Shown: piece by piece, positions 18,424 to 27,151 of the stretch
Numbering within the stretch: position 1 is the first letter of the stretch
Layout: the number at the start of each line of letters is the position of its first letter
From: Clostridiales bacterium
GTDB taxonomy: Bacteria; Bacillota; Clostridia; Lachnospirales; WQUN01
Reading direction: 5' to 3'
Assembly: GCA_031269465.1 (NCBI GenBank)
Contig: JAISZB010000068.1
Coordinates: forward strand, 1-64,000
Length of the DNA stretch: 64,000 nt
Notes under the pieces: generated by a model
Told to the model about the DNA's origin: nothing
The model's input: only the letters and a program-made list of their open reading frames with translations
Database searches by the model: none
Translations under genes and position numbers: made by a program

Positions 18424-18452
18424 TTGACAAATTAATACATGTTTGATATCAT
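18424..18452 (+). promoter_or_regulatory. Strong sigma-A promoter for the surface-protein cluster
   Basis: Consensus -35 TTGACA (18424-18429) and -10 TATCAT (18447-18452), spacer exactly 17. It predicts a leader of about 245 bases ahead of the signal-peptidase gene. I looked for a c-di-GMP riboswitch in that leader because matrix genes often have one, and did not find its conserved segments. Confidence 0.6.
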
Positions 18453-18706
18453 GGTCTTATAATTCTAGCCTCTCTTGTCTAGCTTGGTCGCATCACTGCT
18501 GATTTTCGCGAGAAAAGCGGCTGTCAAGAGATTCCTTCTGGAAATTGTTCATCGCCGCGCGAATTTTGGCGCCAAGCATTGAGAAGGCAGGAATAAGCAT
18601 GTGCGTCTCATTCATGATTGCGCCGCAAATAGCGGTTTGCGGGAATGGCCCCCGATTTTTTGAAATATAAGTCGAAGAATTTTTTTGGGATAAGGCAGGT
18701 GAAAAT

Positions 18707-21700
18707 ATGGCAAAAGCGCTTAACGAACTGAATCATGAACTGCAAACAGAATTCAGCCAAGAACCAACGCTGGATCCTTCCAAATTTCCGGAACCCTATC
18801 CAAGCTTTACGATCTTGAAAGCTGGCAGCGATCAACTTCGGGACGCACAAAATGACAAAAATGCTGGCCAGAGATCACCTGACGCACCCGTCACCAAGTC
18901 TTCGGCCTCTAGCATGTACGATATGGAGTCTGCCAAGCCTTTCATCTTGGATTTGTACAAGCCTATACCAACCCCGACGCCGCCTCAGGACTTATTCCCT
19001 CCGAGGCCCGCGCCGAATTTTCTACAGAGCTCCCAGCAGAAATCAGAGGATATTAAGCAGATCCAGCTGGATCCGCCCCGCTTTCCTACTGCCATAGAAC
19101 TCTTCGCTCAGACCGAGGCTCAGTTTCCAAAAGAGCTGCCGGCCCCTCCAGGGCCGAAGCCGCAGAACTATTATCAGCCTGAGGCGTCGAAGCCTTTGAA
19201 AGATCTCAACGCTAAGCCTCTTTCTAAAGACTTCTATTCTACAGCGACCTCAGCCAAGCCGCTTGCGCCCGGATTCTACTCTCCGGCAACCGACTACATA
19301 AGCTCCTCGTTTCCGCCTCCGGCCGCCGAAACTTATAAAACTCCTGCGGCGCCCAAGGCGTCTTACAAGCCTGGAGATTATTACGAGGCTCTCCAGAGGC
19401 AGAAAATGCAGGCTCAAAGAGCCGAACCGCCTGCTCAGGAAACGCCCAAGGCATTGCAGTTCGCTCCTGAGCCCTCCAAGTCCCCGCTGTATGAGCCGCC
19501 GAAGGCGGCAACATATGAACCGCCCAAGATGACTACATATGAACCGCTCAAGATAACACCGTATGAGCCCCTTAAAATAGAGACGCATGAATCTCCCAAG
19601 GCTGCATCCTATGAACCGCCCGCATCGCCGCCTTCTGCTCCTGAGTCTCCGTTTGCCCAGTATTTTCTGGATCTGCGCAAGATTGCGCCTTACACTCCGG
19701 AAATCCCCCCGCAAACGCAGCAAACTCCAGAGGCAAATCCAGCCCTGAGCGCCCGCGCTCCAGAGGCGAAGGCTCAATCAAGCCCTTATATGCCCGATGT
19801 GAAGCCGTCGCCGCAGACGTACATACCAGAAGCAAAGGTTCTGCATAATCCCTACGCTCCCGGACTCACTCCGCCTTACACAAGCGAGTATTCCGCGAAG
19901 CCGTCCGGAGGGAATTTTTACTCTGCAAAGCCCGGTTCACAGGAAAACGCGCAGATGCCGGCGCGAGGCTTCCCGCTGGAAGCTTCCTCCTTTCCAGCTG
20001 AAGCGCAGAACTACTTCAACGCTCAGCAAACCTATAATCCTTCTTCTGGCGGCATGAAGGCCGCCTCGCCAACCGAGGCCCAGCTTAATGACGCCTATAT
20101 GGCAACAGCTGCAAGGCTTCAGCAGAGCGGATATAGGGCTCCTGATCCCCAAAACGGATATGGACGCCAGAATCTTCAAGACTATGCGCCATCGAGACAG
20201 GGAATTCCCGAATACACTCCGTCCCGGCAGGAATCCGAGGGCTATGCTCAGCCCCGGCAAGGCATTCCCGAATACACTCCGCCCCGGCAGGAATCTGAGG
20301 GCTATGCTCAGCCCCGGCAAAGCGATCCAGAATACATGCTTCCCGCGAGCCAGGACTCCCAGCCCAGAATGCCGGCCTTCGACTACAGCAGGCCGAAGCA
20401 GGCGAGCCAGGACTCCCAGCCCAGAATGCCGGCCTTCGACTACAGCAGGCCGAAGCAGGCGAGCCAGGACTCCCAGCCCAGAATGCCAGCCTTCGACTAC
20501 AGCAGGCCGAAGCAGGCGAGCCAGGACTCCCAGCCCAGAATGCCGGCCTTCGACTATAGCAGGCCGAAGCAGGCGAGCCAGGACTCCCAGCCCAGAATGC
20601 CGGCCTTCGACTATGGGCAAACCCGGCAAGAAAAGCGCCCTGTTGCTTCTTATACACAGTCCAAGCAACCTCATGAAGAACCTCAAAAGGCGTTTGCTAA
20701 TGACGAGCCGATTTCAAAGCAAACTTCCGCCGATTATGCTCCGCGTCAGACAAACCAAGATGATCCGCCTCAGACGCAGGATTTTGCTCAGTTGCGGCAG
20801 GCAAGCCAAGAGTTCGCGAATAGGCAGACGGCTCAATCTCCACTTAAGCCGCCTCATGAATATGTACAGTCCCTGACAAGGCCTACGACTCAAAGCGGCG
20901 TCAGGCCCAGCCAATCCCAACCAGGCTATGCCTTGGCGGCGCCTTCGCAGGCAGCAGGCGCAAAGCCTGTGCAAGGAAAGCAAAACGGCAAGATATCCCG
21001 AGTCCAGAAGACAAGGCATAACGGCAAGACCGCTCAGAATCAAGTCGGCGCCGCGCCTGCATCAAGCTATCAAAACACCGCTAATCCATATGGGCCGAGC
21101 GTATTCTCCAACCCGAACGCCTTCAGCCGCGTAGGCGCGCAAAACTTAAGCATCTTCAGCGCCGGAGAGAATCAGAAATACCTTGAAGAGCAGCATAGCG
21201 AAGGGCATGACCCTTATATGCCGCCTCAGCAGAATGGCCAGCCATCATACGAGCAGGTTCAAAACCTCACTCAGCCGAGCGGGCGCGCATACCAAAACAT
21301 TCGGGATCCCGACAGCCAGGACAATCATGTTCTCCCGGAAAACCAGGCGCGCTATCCGGCTCCTAAAAGCAAGGAGCACTATGCATCCGCCAAGAATCAG
21401 GAACGCCATCCATCCACTAGAAGCCAGGGCAGCCACCCTTTTCCGAAGAGCCAGTCGGGAGCATCCCAGCATGCTGACGATGGCGCGTCCGAGCGCTTCG
21501 ATGTATCAGCCATCAACAGATCATTCTTGGAGAATCCGGATGTAGTTCCCCATACTGTAGATCCTTCTCGAAAGAAAAGCTATCCGAAGGCTTCGTCCAA
21601 GCAGCAGCCTTACAGCGGCAAGCGAGAAGCTAGTAAACAGGCTCCCGGCAATAAAGCCGTCCAGAAAAGGCCTCCCGCAAAAATCGAGGATGGAGCTAAG

Positions 21701-22288
21701 AAGAAAAGGCCGATAACAGTATGGACCAGGGTTTCAGACGCTATATTTTACCTGGCTTTAGTGCTTATGGTGGGAGCGGCAGTCTATTACAACACAAGGG
21801 AGAACGGTCCGATTGTCCTTTTCAAGCATTCTATAATGACTGTGCTCACAACAAGCATGCAGAGCGTCTACCCCAAGGGTTCGCTGGTAGTGCTGAAAGA
21901 AGTTGATCCAGACACATTGGTTGAAGGCGATGACATAACCTACATGAAGGATCAGAGCACTTCAGTAACCCACCGCATTCAAGAGATTTTCGAAAACTAT
22001 GAAAACACTGGCGCTAGAGGCTTCCAGACTTACGGCGTAAACAACGGCGCTCCGGATCAGGGGATTGTCCCCGCAATCCATGTAAGAGGGAAAGTGATCT
22101 TCCATATACCTAAGTTGGGCATGGTCATAGCCTATGTGGGCGACAACATCGTCCTCCTAGTGGGCATGTTCGGCCTTCTGCTCATTCTTTCCTTCCTGGT
22201 CAGAGGCCTGTTCAAAAACGACGACTTGCAAAGCGGAAAATCTCCCGGCAGCATTAAGAAGAGGAAGAGCAGCGAAGCATACTCCTAA
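18707..22288 (+). CDS. ER-type (SipW-like) signal peptidase I with a ~1000-residue proline/glutamine-rich N-terminal extension
   Basis: 1193 residues. The last ~190 are a complete ER-type signal peptidase I: membrane segment at ~1015-1035 (ISDAIFYLALVLMVG-like), nucleophile Ser1050 in TTSMQSVYPKGS, His1089 in VTHRI (His in place of bacterial Lys is the ER/SipW hallmark), Asp1117 in NNGAPDQGIVP, then a second membrane helix and a basic tail. Residues 1-~1010 are low-complexity, rich in Pro, Gln, Ala, Ser, Tyr and Lys, without signal peptide. They include YEPPK-type repeats (~265-305), GIPEYTPxRQESEGYAQPRQ repeats (~500-540) and five 19-residue units (QDSQPRMPAFDYSRPKQAS). SipW-type peptidases are normally about 180-200 residues; I know of no standard family with this extension. 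The topology would place it in the cytosol. AGGTGA lies six bases upstream of the ATG. The next two genes encode likely substrates. Confidence 0.85.
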   Translation: MAKALNELNHELQTEFSQEPTLDPSKFPEPYPSFTILKAGSDQLRDAQNDKNAGQRSPDAPVTKSSASSMYDMESAKPFILDLYKPIPTPTPPQDLFPPRPAPNFLQSSQQKSEDIKQIQLDPPRFPTAIELFAQTEAQFPKELPAPPGPKPQNYYQPEASKPLKDLNAKPLSKDFYSTATSAKPLAPGFYSPATDYISSSFPPPAAETYKTPAAPKASYKPGDYYEALQRQKMQAQRAEPPAQETPKALQFAPEPSKSPLYEPPKAATYEPPKMTTYEPLKITPYEPLKIETHESPKAASYEPPASPPSAPESPFAQYFLDLRKIAPYTPEIPPQTQQTPEANPALSARAPEAKAQSSPYMPDVKPSPQTYIPEAKVLHNPYAPGLTPPYTSEYSAKPSGGNFYSAKPGSQENAQMPARGFPLEASSFPAEAQNYFNAQQTYNPSSGGMKAASPTEAQLNDAYMATAARLQQSGYRAPDPQNGYGRQNLQDYAPSRQGIPEYTPSRQESEGYAQPRQGIPEYTPPRQESEGYAQPRQSDPEYMLPASQDSQPRMPAFDYSRPKQASQDSQPRMPAFDYSRPKQASQDSQPRMPAFDYSRPKQASQDSQPRMPAFDYSRPKQASQDSQPRMPAFDYGQTRQEKRPVASYTQSKQPHEEPQKAFANDEPISKQTSADYAPRQTNQDDPPQTQDFAQLRQASQEFANRQTAQSPLKPPHEYVQSLTRPTTQSGVRPSQSQPGYALAAPSQAAGAKPVQGKQNGKISRVQKTRHNGKTAQNQVGAAPASSYQNTANPYGPSVFSNPNAFSRVGAQNLSIFSAGENQKYLEEQHSEGHDPYMPPQQNGQPSYEQVQNLTQPSGRAYQNIRDPDSQDNHVLPENQARYPAPKSKEHYASAKNQERHPSTRSQGSHPFPKSQSGASQHADDGASERFDVSAINRSFLENPDVVPHTVDPSRKKSYPKASSKQQPYSGKREASKQAPGNKAVQKRPPAKIEDGAKKKRPITVWTRVSDAIFYLALVLMVGAAVYYNTRENGPIVLFKHSIMTVLTTSMQSVYPKGSLVVLKEVDPDTLVEGDDITYMKDQSTSVTHRIQEIFENYENTGARGFQTYGVNNGAPDQGIVPAIHVRGKVIFHIPKLGMVIAYVGDNIVLLVGMFGLLLILSFLVRGLFKNDDLQSGKSPGSIKKRKSSEAYS
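20345..20614 (+). repeat. 57-bp tandem repeat array inside the signal-peptidase gene
   Basis: Five units starting at 20345, 20402, 20459, 20516 and 20573, the last incomplete. The first four are identical apart from one or two silent changes, which indicates very recent expansion by slippage or unequal crossing-over. Each unit encodes 19 residues in frame (QDSQPRMPAFDYSRPKQAS), so copy-number change would not break the protein. Confidence 0.95.
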
Positions 22289-22946
22289 AGAGCAAGAGCG
22301 GCAAGGCGCGCTCCTGATATATTCATACAGGGAAAAGCCTCATTCAGAATCACCAAGCAACCTTTGCAGCGCTTATCACTCTTATTGATACAATTTCCCA
22401 GAAAGGAGAAGCTGCCAAACAAGCAAGCGGTTTATCCCTTATGCACCGCCAAAGGTGCGTGCAATAAATAAGGAACGGTGGATCGAAAGATTCATCGCGC
22501 CCTTAAGCCTTCGGAGCAATACCCGAATAAAGCAAGCTCCAGCGGATTTAAAACCCAGCCCCGCAATTCAGCAGGCAAAATGACAAACGCTTCCCCCAAA
22601 GCGCATCGGATTATTTATGGCCGCTGATTTACAGGACAATACATAACGGGCAGTTTTTCAAGCTGCCTGCGCTGATGAGTGGCTTGAGCATTTCAAGAGG
22701 AGAGCGCAAAAGCTCTCATGCCTCCTGAAAATGAGCCGTTCAGCTTGCGGCATATTGAGGCAAGTTGCTCCGATGGCATGCAGAAGCATGGACTTTGAAG
22801 CTAAAAGTCCAGCTCCGTCGCACACTTTTATACATTCGCTAAGGCGCCTGTTTGGAGCGCGGTTTTCTTTTTAGCTGCGCTTAATGCTTAATTGATAAAG
22901 GCTAGAGGATGAATCTCTTGAGTGCCTTTATAGGCAGCGCTTAATT
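22289..22946. other. 660-bp gap between signal-peptidase gene and first substrate gene
   Basis: No gene or known RNA recognised. Small hairpins are visible: GAGAGC/GCTCTC (22700-22717), GGACTTT/AAAAGTCC (~22793-22813) and ATAAAGGC/GCCTTTAT (~22894-22932), the last just before the next start codon where it could affect initiation. The length suggests that the substrate gene has its own promoter, but I could not pick a convincing one. Confidence 0.5.
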
Positions 22947-23882
22947 ATGAGCAAAAAGAAAAAAATCATTGCTGTTTTCAGCATTCTCATTTCCGTAAGC
23001 ATGTTGGCAAGCGGCACTTTCGCTTGGACTCAGATGGTTACCAAAACCAACGAATTCATCGGCTCTTCCAGCGGCAATATAATCCTACACGACGACTTTG
23101 ATCCCGCGACAGGGCTGAAGGATGTATATGTGGAAAGCCTTGGTCCGAAAAAGACATTGTTCGTTCGGATAAAGCTAGGCGAATACATGAATTTGAATAG
23201 CTCCGACAAGCCTTCCGATTTGGAAGATCCTGAAATGTATCCGTCATATTACAAGCCGCATTTCCACGCAGGCATGATTTCACCTGAGGACTGCGGACAG
23301 GCCAATGACGAAGGCGATAAATTCCACGACTCCTTCAAGTGGACTGTGGGAGGGCAAAAATTCTACTACCCGGCAGTAGCTCCGGACGCGTCGCTCCTTG
23401 ATCAAGATCCAGAGGCGGACGTTTTCTGCGACACAACCTACTATGACGGTTCTGAAACGTATGTTCGACAAACTCCTGATGCCAACCTTATAAGCATCGA
23501 CTCATACAATTCATTAAGCGATGCGGAGAAAAAGGCTCTTACAGCCTGGATTATGGACAAGGACGGATTTGCATACTGGTCCCAGCCTTTAGGGGAAGAG
23601 TCCGAAGGCACAAGCATCACCCCTGAAACCGGGTTGCTCCTGCATCATGTAGAAACGCTCGACTCCGCAAAGGATAAAGATTTTTACTACGCGATAAATA
23701 TCAAATGCGAGGCCGTAGACCACTCAGATCTTCTCATGTGGACAGATGACGGCGACTCAATTGACCCCATCCTTGGCGTCAAGCAGGGAGTCCCTTCAGT
23801 TGACGGTTCGGGGCGCAGATTTACTTTAGCTACGGACGAAGCCATACAAGCTCTTAATTCGATAATATCATTAGCTCCTTAA
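22947..23882 (+). CDS. SipW-dependent secreted matrix-type protein (TasA/BsaA/camelysin-like)
   Basis: 311 residues. The N-terminus (KKKKIIAVFSILISVSMLASGTFAW) has the SipW-cognate leader pattern: basic start, hydrophobic core, then SGTFAWT. TasA, CalY/camelysin and clostridial BsaA, all processed by SipW, share it. The mature part starts with a beta-rich stretch (NEFIGSSSGNIILHDDFDP) and is acidic and aromatic-rich, with no C-terminal anchor, consistent with a released or fibre-forming protein. Two Cys pairs may form disulfides. The protein is longer than BsaA or TasA in the middle part, so fibre formation is inference from leader type and neighbourhood. It lies directly downstream of an ER-type signal peptidase, the expected processing enzyme. 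The ribosome site is weak. A double hairpin terminator follows. Confidence 0.75.
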   Translation: MSKKKKIIAVFSILISVSMLASGTFAWTQMVTKTNEFIGSSSGNIILHDDFDPATGLKDVYVESLGPKKTLFVRIKLGEYMNLNSSDKPSDLEDPEMYPSYYKPHFHAGMISPEDCGQANDEGDKFHDSFKWTVGGQKFYYPAVAPDASLLDQDPEADVFCDTTYYDGSETYVRQTPDANLISIDSYNSLSDAEKKALTAWIMDKDGFAYWSQPLGEESEGTSITPETGLLLHHVETLDSAKDKDFYYAINIKCEAVDHSDLLMWTDDGDSIDPILGVKQGVPSVDGSGRRFTLATDEAIQALNSIISLAP

Positions 23883-23912
23883 GACATGCCGGAGAGGATG
23901 ATTTTCTTCATT

Positions 23913-23987
23913 GCTTGCCGCAAAGCGGCGGCGCTCCGCCGTTACAGGCAAGCCTTGGATAATTTTCCAAGGCATTTGCGTTTTTTT
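23913..23987 (+). terminator. Double-hairpin terminator after the matrix-type gene
   Basis: GCTTGCC (23913-23919) pairs with GGCAAGC (23947-23953) around a smaller CGGCGG/CCGCCG hairpin. An overlapping second hairpin, GCCTTGGA (23952-23959) with TCCAAGGC (23966-23973), is followed by a seven-T run at 23981-23987. The two stems share bases and cannot form at once. Confidence 0.75.
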
Positions 23988-24097
23988 GAATGCTCAGGAT
24001 TTAGGGATTTACGGTACATTCGCAGTCAGCGTTGGTTTTTGCGATCCTTTGCAAATGTAACCTAACTTCAATTTTATGCCAGGTAGCGGGTGATTTT

Positions 24098-27097
24098 ATG
24101 AGAAACGCCAATAGAAAGATAGATAAATTCTTCGAAAATAACAAGTTGGTTTTCAAAACGCTTTGCGTGCTTTTAAGCTGCGTTTTCGTCCTGTCTACTT
24201 TTATGTCGGGCACATATACATGGAGCGCTATTATAAACAAGACGGGGACGTTTATAAATAAAGCGTCTGCTGAAGGCATGTCAAGGCTAATGATATCCAA
24301 ATCCGCCGTTGCTATGGACGGCTCGGAGCTTTCCGGCGAAGAGCTTGAGGCATTATACGCCTTCACGGTGGACATACCGAATGTCGCCGACAAGCAGGTT
24401 GAATACCATATAAAAACCGACGCCACAGGAGAGATTTCCAGGCAGGGCGCCTTTACGCCCGCCGGCTTGGATGGCGAGGACAGCACGCTCTATCTTAAGC
24501 CGGGAGAGTCCGCGATAATTTTTGACATACCGACAGGCTCCTGGTACAGGGTCATTGAAAAGCCTGGCTACGGCTACATTATTTCAAGCAACGGCCACAA
24601 TGGAAATGTGCTGCCTGACGGAAGCCACGCCGAATTCGCCAACAGAATATACGAAGAGCCTATAGAAACCGGAACGCTGGAAATAAGCAAGCGCGCGGAA
24701 TCCGGCAATCGACAGTTCAAATTCACAATAACCTTCGATTACAACGGCGAACCGTACACCGAACCCGTAAAGTACAGCTTGGGTTCCGGAACAGAAACGC
24801 TGCTGCCCAGTGAAGGAGCCATTTATTTGCAGCCGGATGAAACCGCTTATTTCAAGGGACTCCCAGCCGGCTTGCATTACACCCTTGCTGAAGACGACTA
24901 TGAAAGCGAAGGGTACATATCAAGCGCCGACACGACAAGCGGCTATGTAATTCCCGACAGCTCGAGGCTTGAGGTTTACAATGAGCTTATAGATGCGGAT
25001 GGGGATGACATTTCTTATGTCATTATAGAAAAGAATATCTTGAACAGCGATGAAGACTACGACCAGCCATTTAACTTCAGAGTGAAGATAGATGAGTCAG
25101 GCGTGTCAAGCTCTTGGCTAAATGTTGATGAAATTCCAGATTCAGAAGTGCCTGAGCCGGATGTCCCCGAAGGCGGCTCATTTGATGAGGAAGGCGACAT
25201 CCAAACTTCAGGGAGCGGATTAAGCGCCTCCCTTGCCAGAGACGCTGCGTTTTACAGCGCGTTTTCCATAGATCCAAGCGAATTCGCGTCTTTAGAAGCC
25301 GAGCCTTCAACCGGAGATGCCGACGTCTCAGAATACGGCGCCGCCTCCGATGCCGCAGAAAGCTCCGATGCCGCAGAAAGCTTCGATGCCGCAGAGACCG
25401 ATTCCGCCGGTTTCGATGATTCAGAAGCAACCGATGAAGAGACTGCATTTGAGGCTAACAGCGAAAGCTATCAAGAACCCAGTCAGGCGCTAGAATCTGC
25501 CGAACCAACCGCGACCTCAGAACCCGCCAGCGCTTCCGAGCCGCCGACAGCCTCTGAGAAGCCGGCATCGACCGAAGAACCTGAAGGCGCCACTGATGCG
25601 GCTGATGACGAAATCGAGGCTTTTGCCGAAGAAGGCCTTGAAGGTGAAAACTCCGAGGAGGAAATTCCTGAAGAGGAAACAGAGGAAACAGGCCTGGAAA
25701 TCGAGCCGCTCGAAGCGCCCTTATTTGGACTGGAAGCGTTCAGCATTGAAAACTACTTCGAAAGTGACGGACGATTCCTTTATTCGATGATTGAAGATGA
25801 AGATCTCGCCTATGTTTTATCGCTAGGTCACTATGTGCATTTCGTCGGAGATCACGCAGACGAGGACTCATATGAAATAGACGTAAATGGAGACATTCTG
25901 CTGAGCATGCATCACGGAGACATCGCTACAATCATAAACATTCCTGTAGGCGCCAACTATATTGTCACTGAGGAGCTTGGCTCGACCGATGAATTCCTTC
26001 CAGTAATTGAGTCTGTTTCCGGCAAGGCTGCAAGGAATCCTCAAAGCCTGGTATTCGCCAATTACCGCAGGGATATGGCAGAGCTTACAGTTACAAAGGT
26101 TGTTGTTGGAAATGACGAAGCCGACGACGAATTCACAGCCAGAGTCTTTGTAGATGGAGAGGAAAGGCATTCAGCTGTTCTTAAAAACGGAGAGAGTGAA
26201 ACATTCCTTGTACCCAAAGGCGCCACCTACGATGTTATAGAAGATGACGCGTATGGACTCGGGTATTACGGCTACGTCGCAAACGGATACGGTACAGTCG
26301 TTTCAGACGAAATATTGGCAGTGATAACCAATACCAAGATTGGAATGCCAAGCGCTACACCTACGCCCGGCGCCCCGGAAGAACTCACTCCCACTCCGTC
26401 GGCTGCTACCCCTACGCCTGAAATTCCAGAGGGACCGATAACTCCTCCCGGCGGCAATACAGAAGAAGATCCGCCATCCCCCACACCGGAGCCATCGCCC
26501 AGCGCTACAGTTGCTCCTGCCGAGCCTTCACCGACTCCGGCAGACGTTCCCTCACCGACGCCAGGCGGAACCGGCGGCGGCGATCCCTCGCCTACTCCGG
26601 CAGATGTTCCTTCACCGACGCCAGGCGGAACCGGCGGCGGCGATCCTTCGCCTACTCCGGCGGAATCAGGGCCGACAGGATACCCGACGCCTCAGCCGAC
26701 TTCAATTCCAAGCTGGCCCGATAATCCGTCGACTCCGCAACCTGATTATCCACGCTACACTCCAACGCCTACTCCTGATCAGCAGGAAAGCGCGAGTCCA
26801 GCCCCGAGCGCCACTCCCACGGAAGCGCCTCCCGACGAAGGATTTACAGAAATTCCTACGCCCACGCCTCCCGGAACAGGCGGCGGATTCTTGGATGTTC
26901 CCACTCCGCCTGCATATTCAGAGCCTTCGCTAACTCCGGAGCCTCCACCTAAAGGCAATGTGGACCTGCCTGACAATCCGAAGACTGAAGACGCCTCGAA
27001 TCCCATACCGTGGTTCTTATTGATGGTTGCAAGCGCCGTGCTGCTTCGGCTGATGCTTCTGCACAGGCCGGTGTCCTCTGCGGTTCCAGTAAAATAA
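24098..27097 (+). CDS. Large SipW-type secreted protein with repeat domains, Pro-Thr stalk and NPKTE C-terminal anchor
   Basis: 999 residues. The leader is SipW-like (LCVLLSCVFVLSTFMSGTYTW, residues ~25-46). Then come about four beta-sandwich-type repeats (each with a GTLEISKRAES/ELTVTKVVVG start, an LKPGES/LQPDET or LKNGES motif, and a GAxYxVxE end). They resemble DUF5979/SpaA-like domains of Gram-positive surface proteins. Between repeats 2 and 3 lies a Ser/Glu/Ala-rich acidic stretch (~380-540). A Pro-Thr-Ser stalk with PSPTPADV units (~770-950) follows. The C-terminus is LPDNPKTEDASNP, a hydrophobic helix, and a short basic tail: the layout of a sortase sorting signal. No sortase is in the window. 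The ATG at 24098 has GGGTGAT ahead of it; an upstream in-frame ATG at 24032 has none. Likely a wall-anchored partner of the neighbouring matrix-type protein. Confidence 0.75.
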   Translation: MRNANRKIDKFFENNKLVFKTLCVLLSCVFVLSTFMSGTYTWSAIINKTGTFINKASAEGMSRLMISKSAVAMDGSELSGEELEALYAFTVDIPNVADKQVEYHIKTDATGEISRQGAFTPAGLDGEDSTLYLKPGESAIIFDIPTGSWYRVIEKPGYGYIISSNGHNGNVLPDGSHAEFANRIYEEPIETGTLEISKRAESGNRQFKFTITFDYNGEPYTEPVKYSLGSGTETLLPSEGAIYLQPDETAYFKGLPAGLHYTLAEDDYESEGYISSADTTSGYVIPDSSRLEVYNELIDADGDDISYVIIEKNILNSDEDYDQPFNFRVKIDESGVSSSWLNVDEIPDSEVPEPDVPEGGSFDEEGDIQTSGSGLSASLARDAAFYSAFSIDPSEFASLEAEPSTGDADVSEYGAASDAAESSDAAESFDAAETDSAGFDDSEATDEETAFEANSESYQEPSQALESAEPTATSEPASASEPPTASEKPASTEEPEGATDAADDEIEAFAEEGLEGENSEEEIPEEETEETGLEIEPLEAPLFGLEAFSIENYFESDGRFLYSMIEDEDLAYVLSLGHYVHFVGDHADEDSYEIDVNGDILLSMHHGDIATIINIPVGANYIVTEELGSTDEFLPVIESVSGKAARNPQSLVFANYRRDMAELTVTKVVVGNDEADDEFTARVFVDGEERHSAVLKNGESETFLVPKGATYDVIEDDAYGLGYYGYVANGYGTVVSDEILAVITNTKIGMPSATPTPGAPEELTPTPSAATPTPEIPEGPITPPGGNTEEDPPSPTPEPSPSATVAPAEPSPTPADVPSPTPGGTGGGDPSPTPADVPSPTPGGTGGGDPSPTPAESGPTGYPTPQPTSIPSWPDNPSTPQPDYPRYTPTPTPDQQESASPAPSATPTEAPPDEGFTEIPTPTPPGTGGGFLDVPTPPAYSEPSLTPEPPPKGNVDLPDNPKTEDASNPIPWFLLMVASAVLLRLMLLHRPVSSAVPVK
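26525..26664 (+). repeat. 60-bp tandem repeat in the Pro-Thr stalk
   Basis: Two nearly identical 60-bp units and part of a third, encoding 20-residue units with PSPTPADV and GGTGGGD. In-frame and therefore length-variable without loss of the anchor. Confidence 0.85.
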
Positions 27098-27104
27098 TCT
27101 CGCT

Positions 27105-27143
27105 AAGGGATGGAAACGGCTATTGCCGCTTCCATCCCTTTTC
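27105..27143. terminator. Convergent terminator between the anchored protein and cheV
   Basis: AAGGGATGGAAACGGC (27105-27120) and GCCGCTTCCATCCCTT (27125-27140), one mismatch in 16 pairs, four-base loop, with T-runs at the right place in both directions. Confidence 0.85.
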
Positions 27144-27151
27144 ATGGCACC

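Noticed and set aside
18453-18706. c-di-GMP riboswitch in the leader of the surface cluster
   Set aside because: None of the conserved GEMM segments is present in the ~245-base leader or in the 22289-22946 gap.
19239-20876. Open frames of 175-262 residues overlapping the signal-peptidase gene on both strands
   Set aside because: They are shadows of the low-complexity Pro/Gln-rich coding region and its 57-bp repeats.
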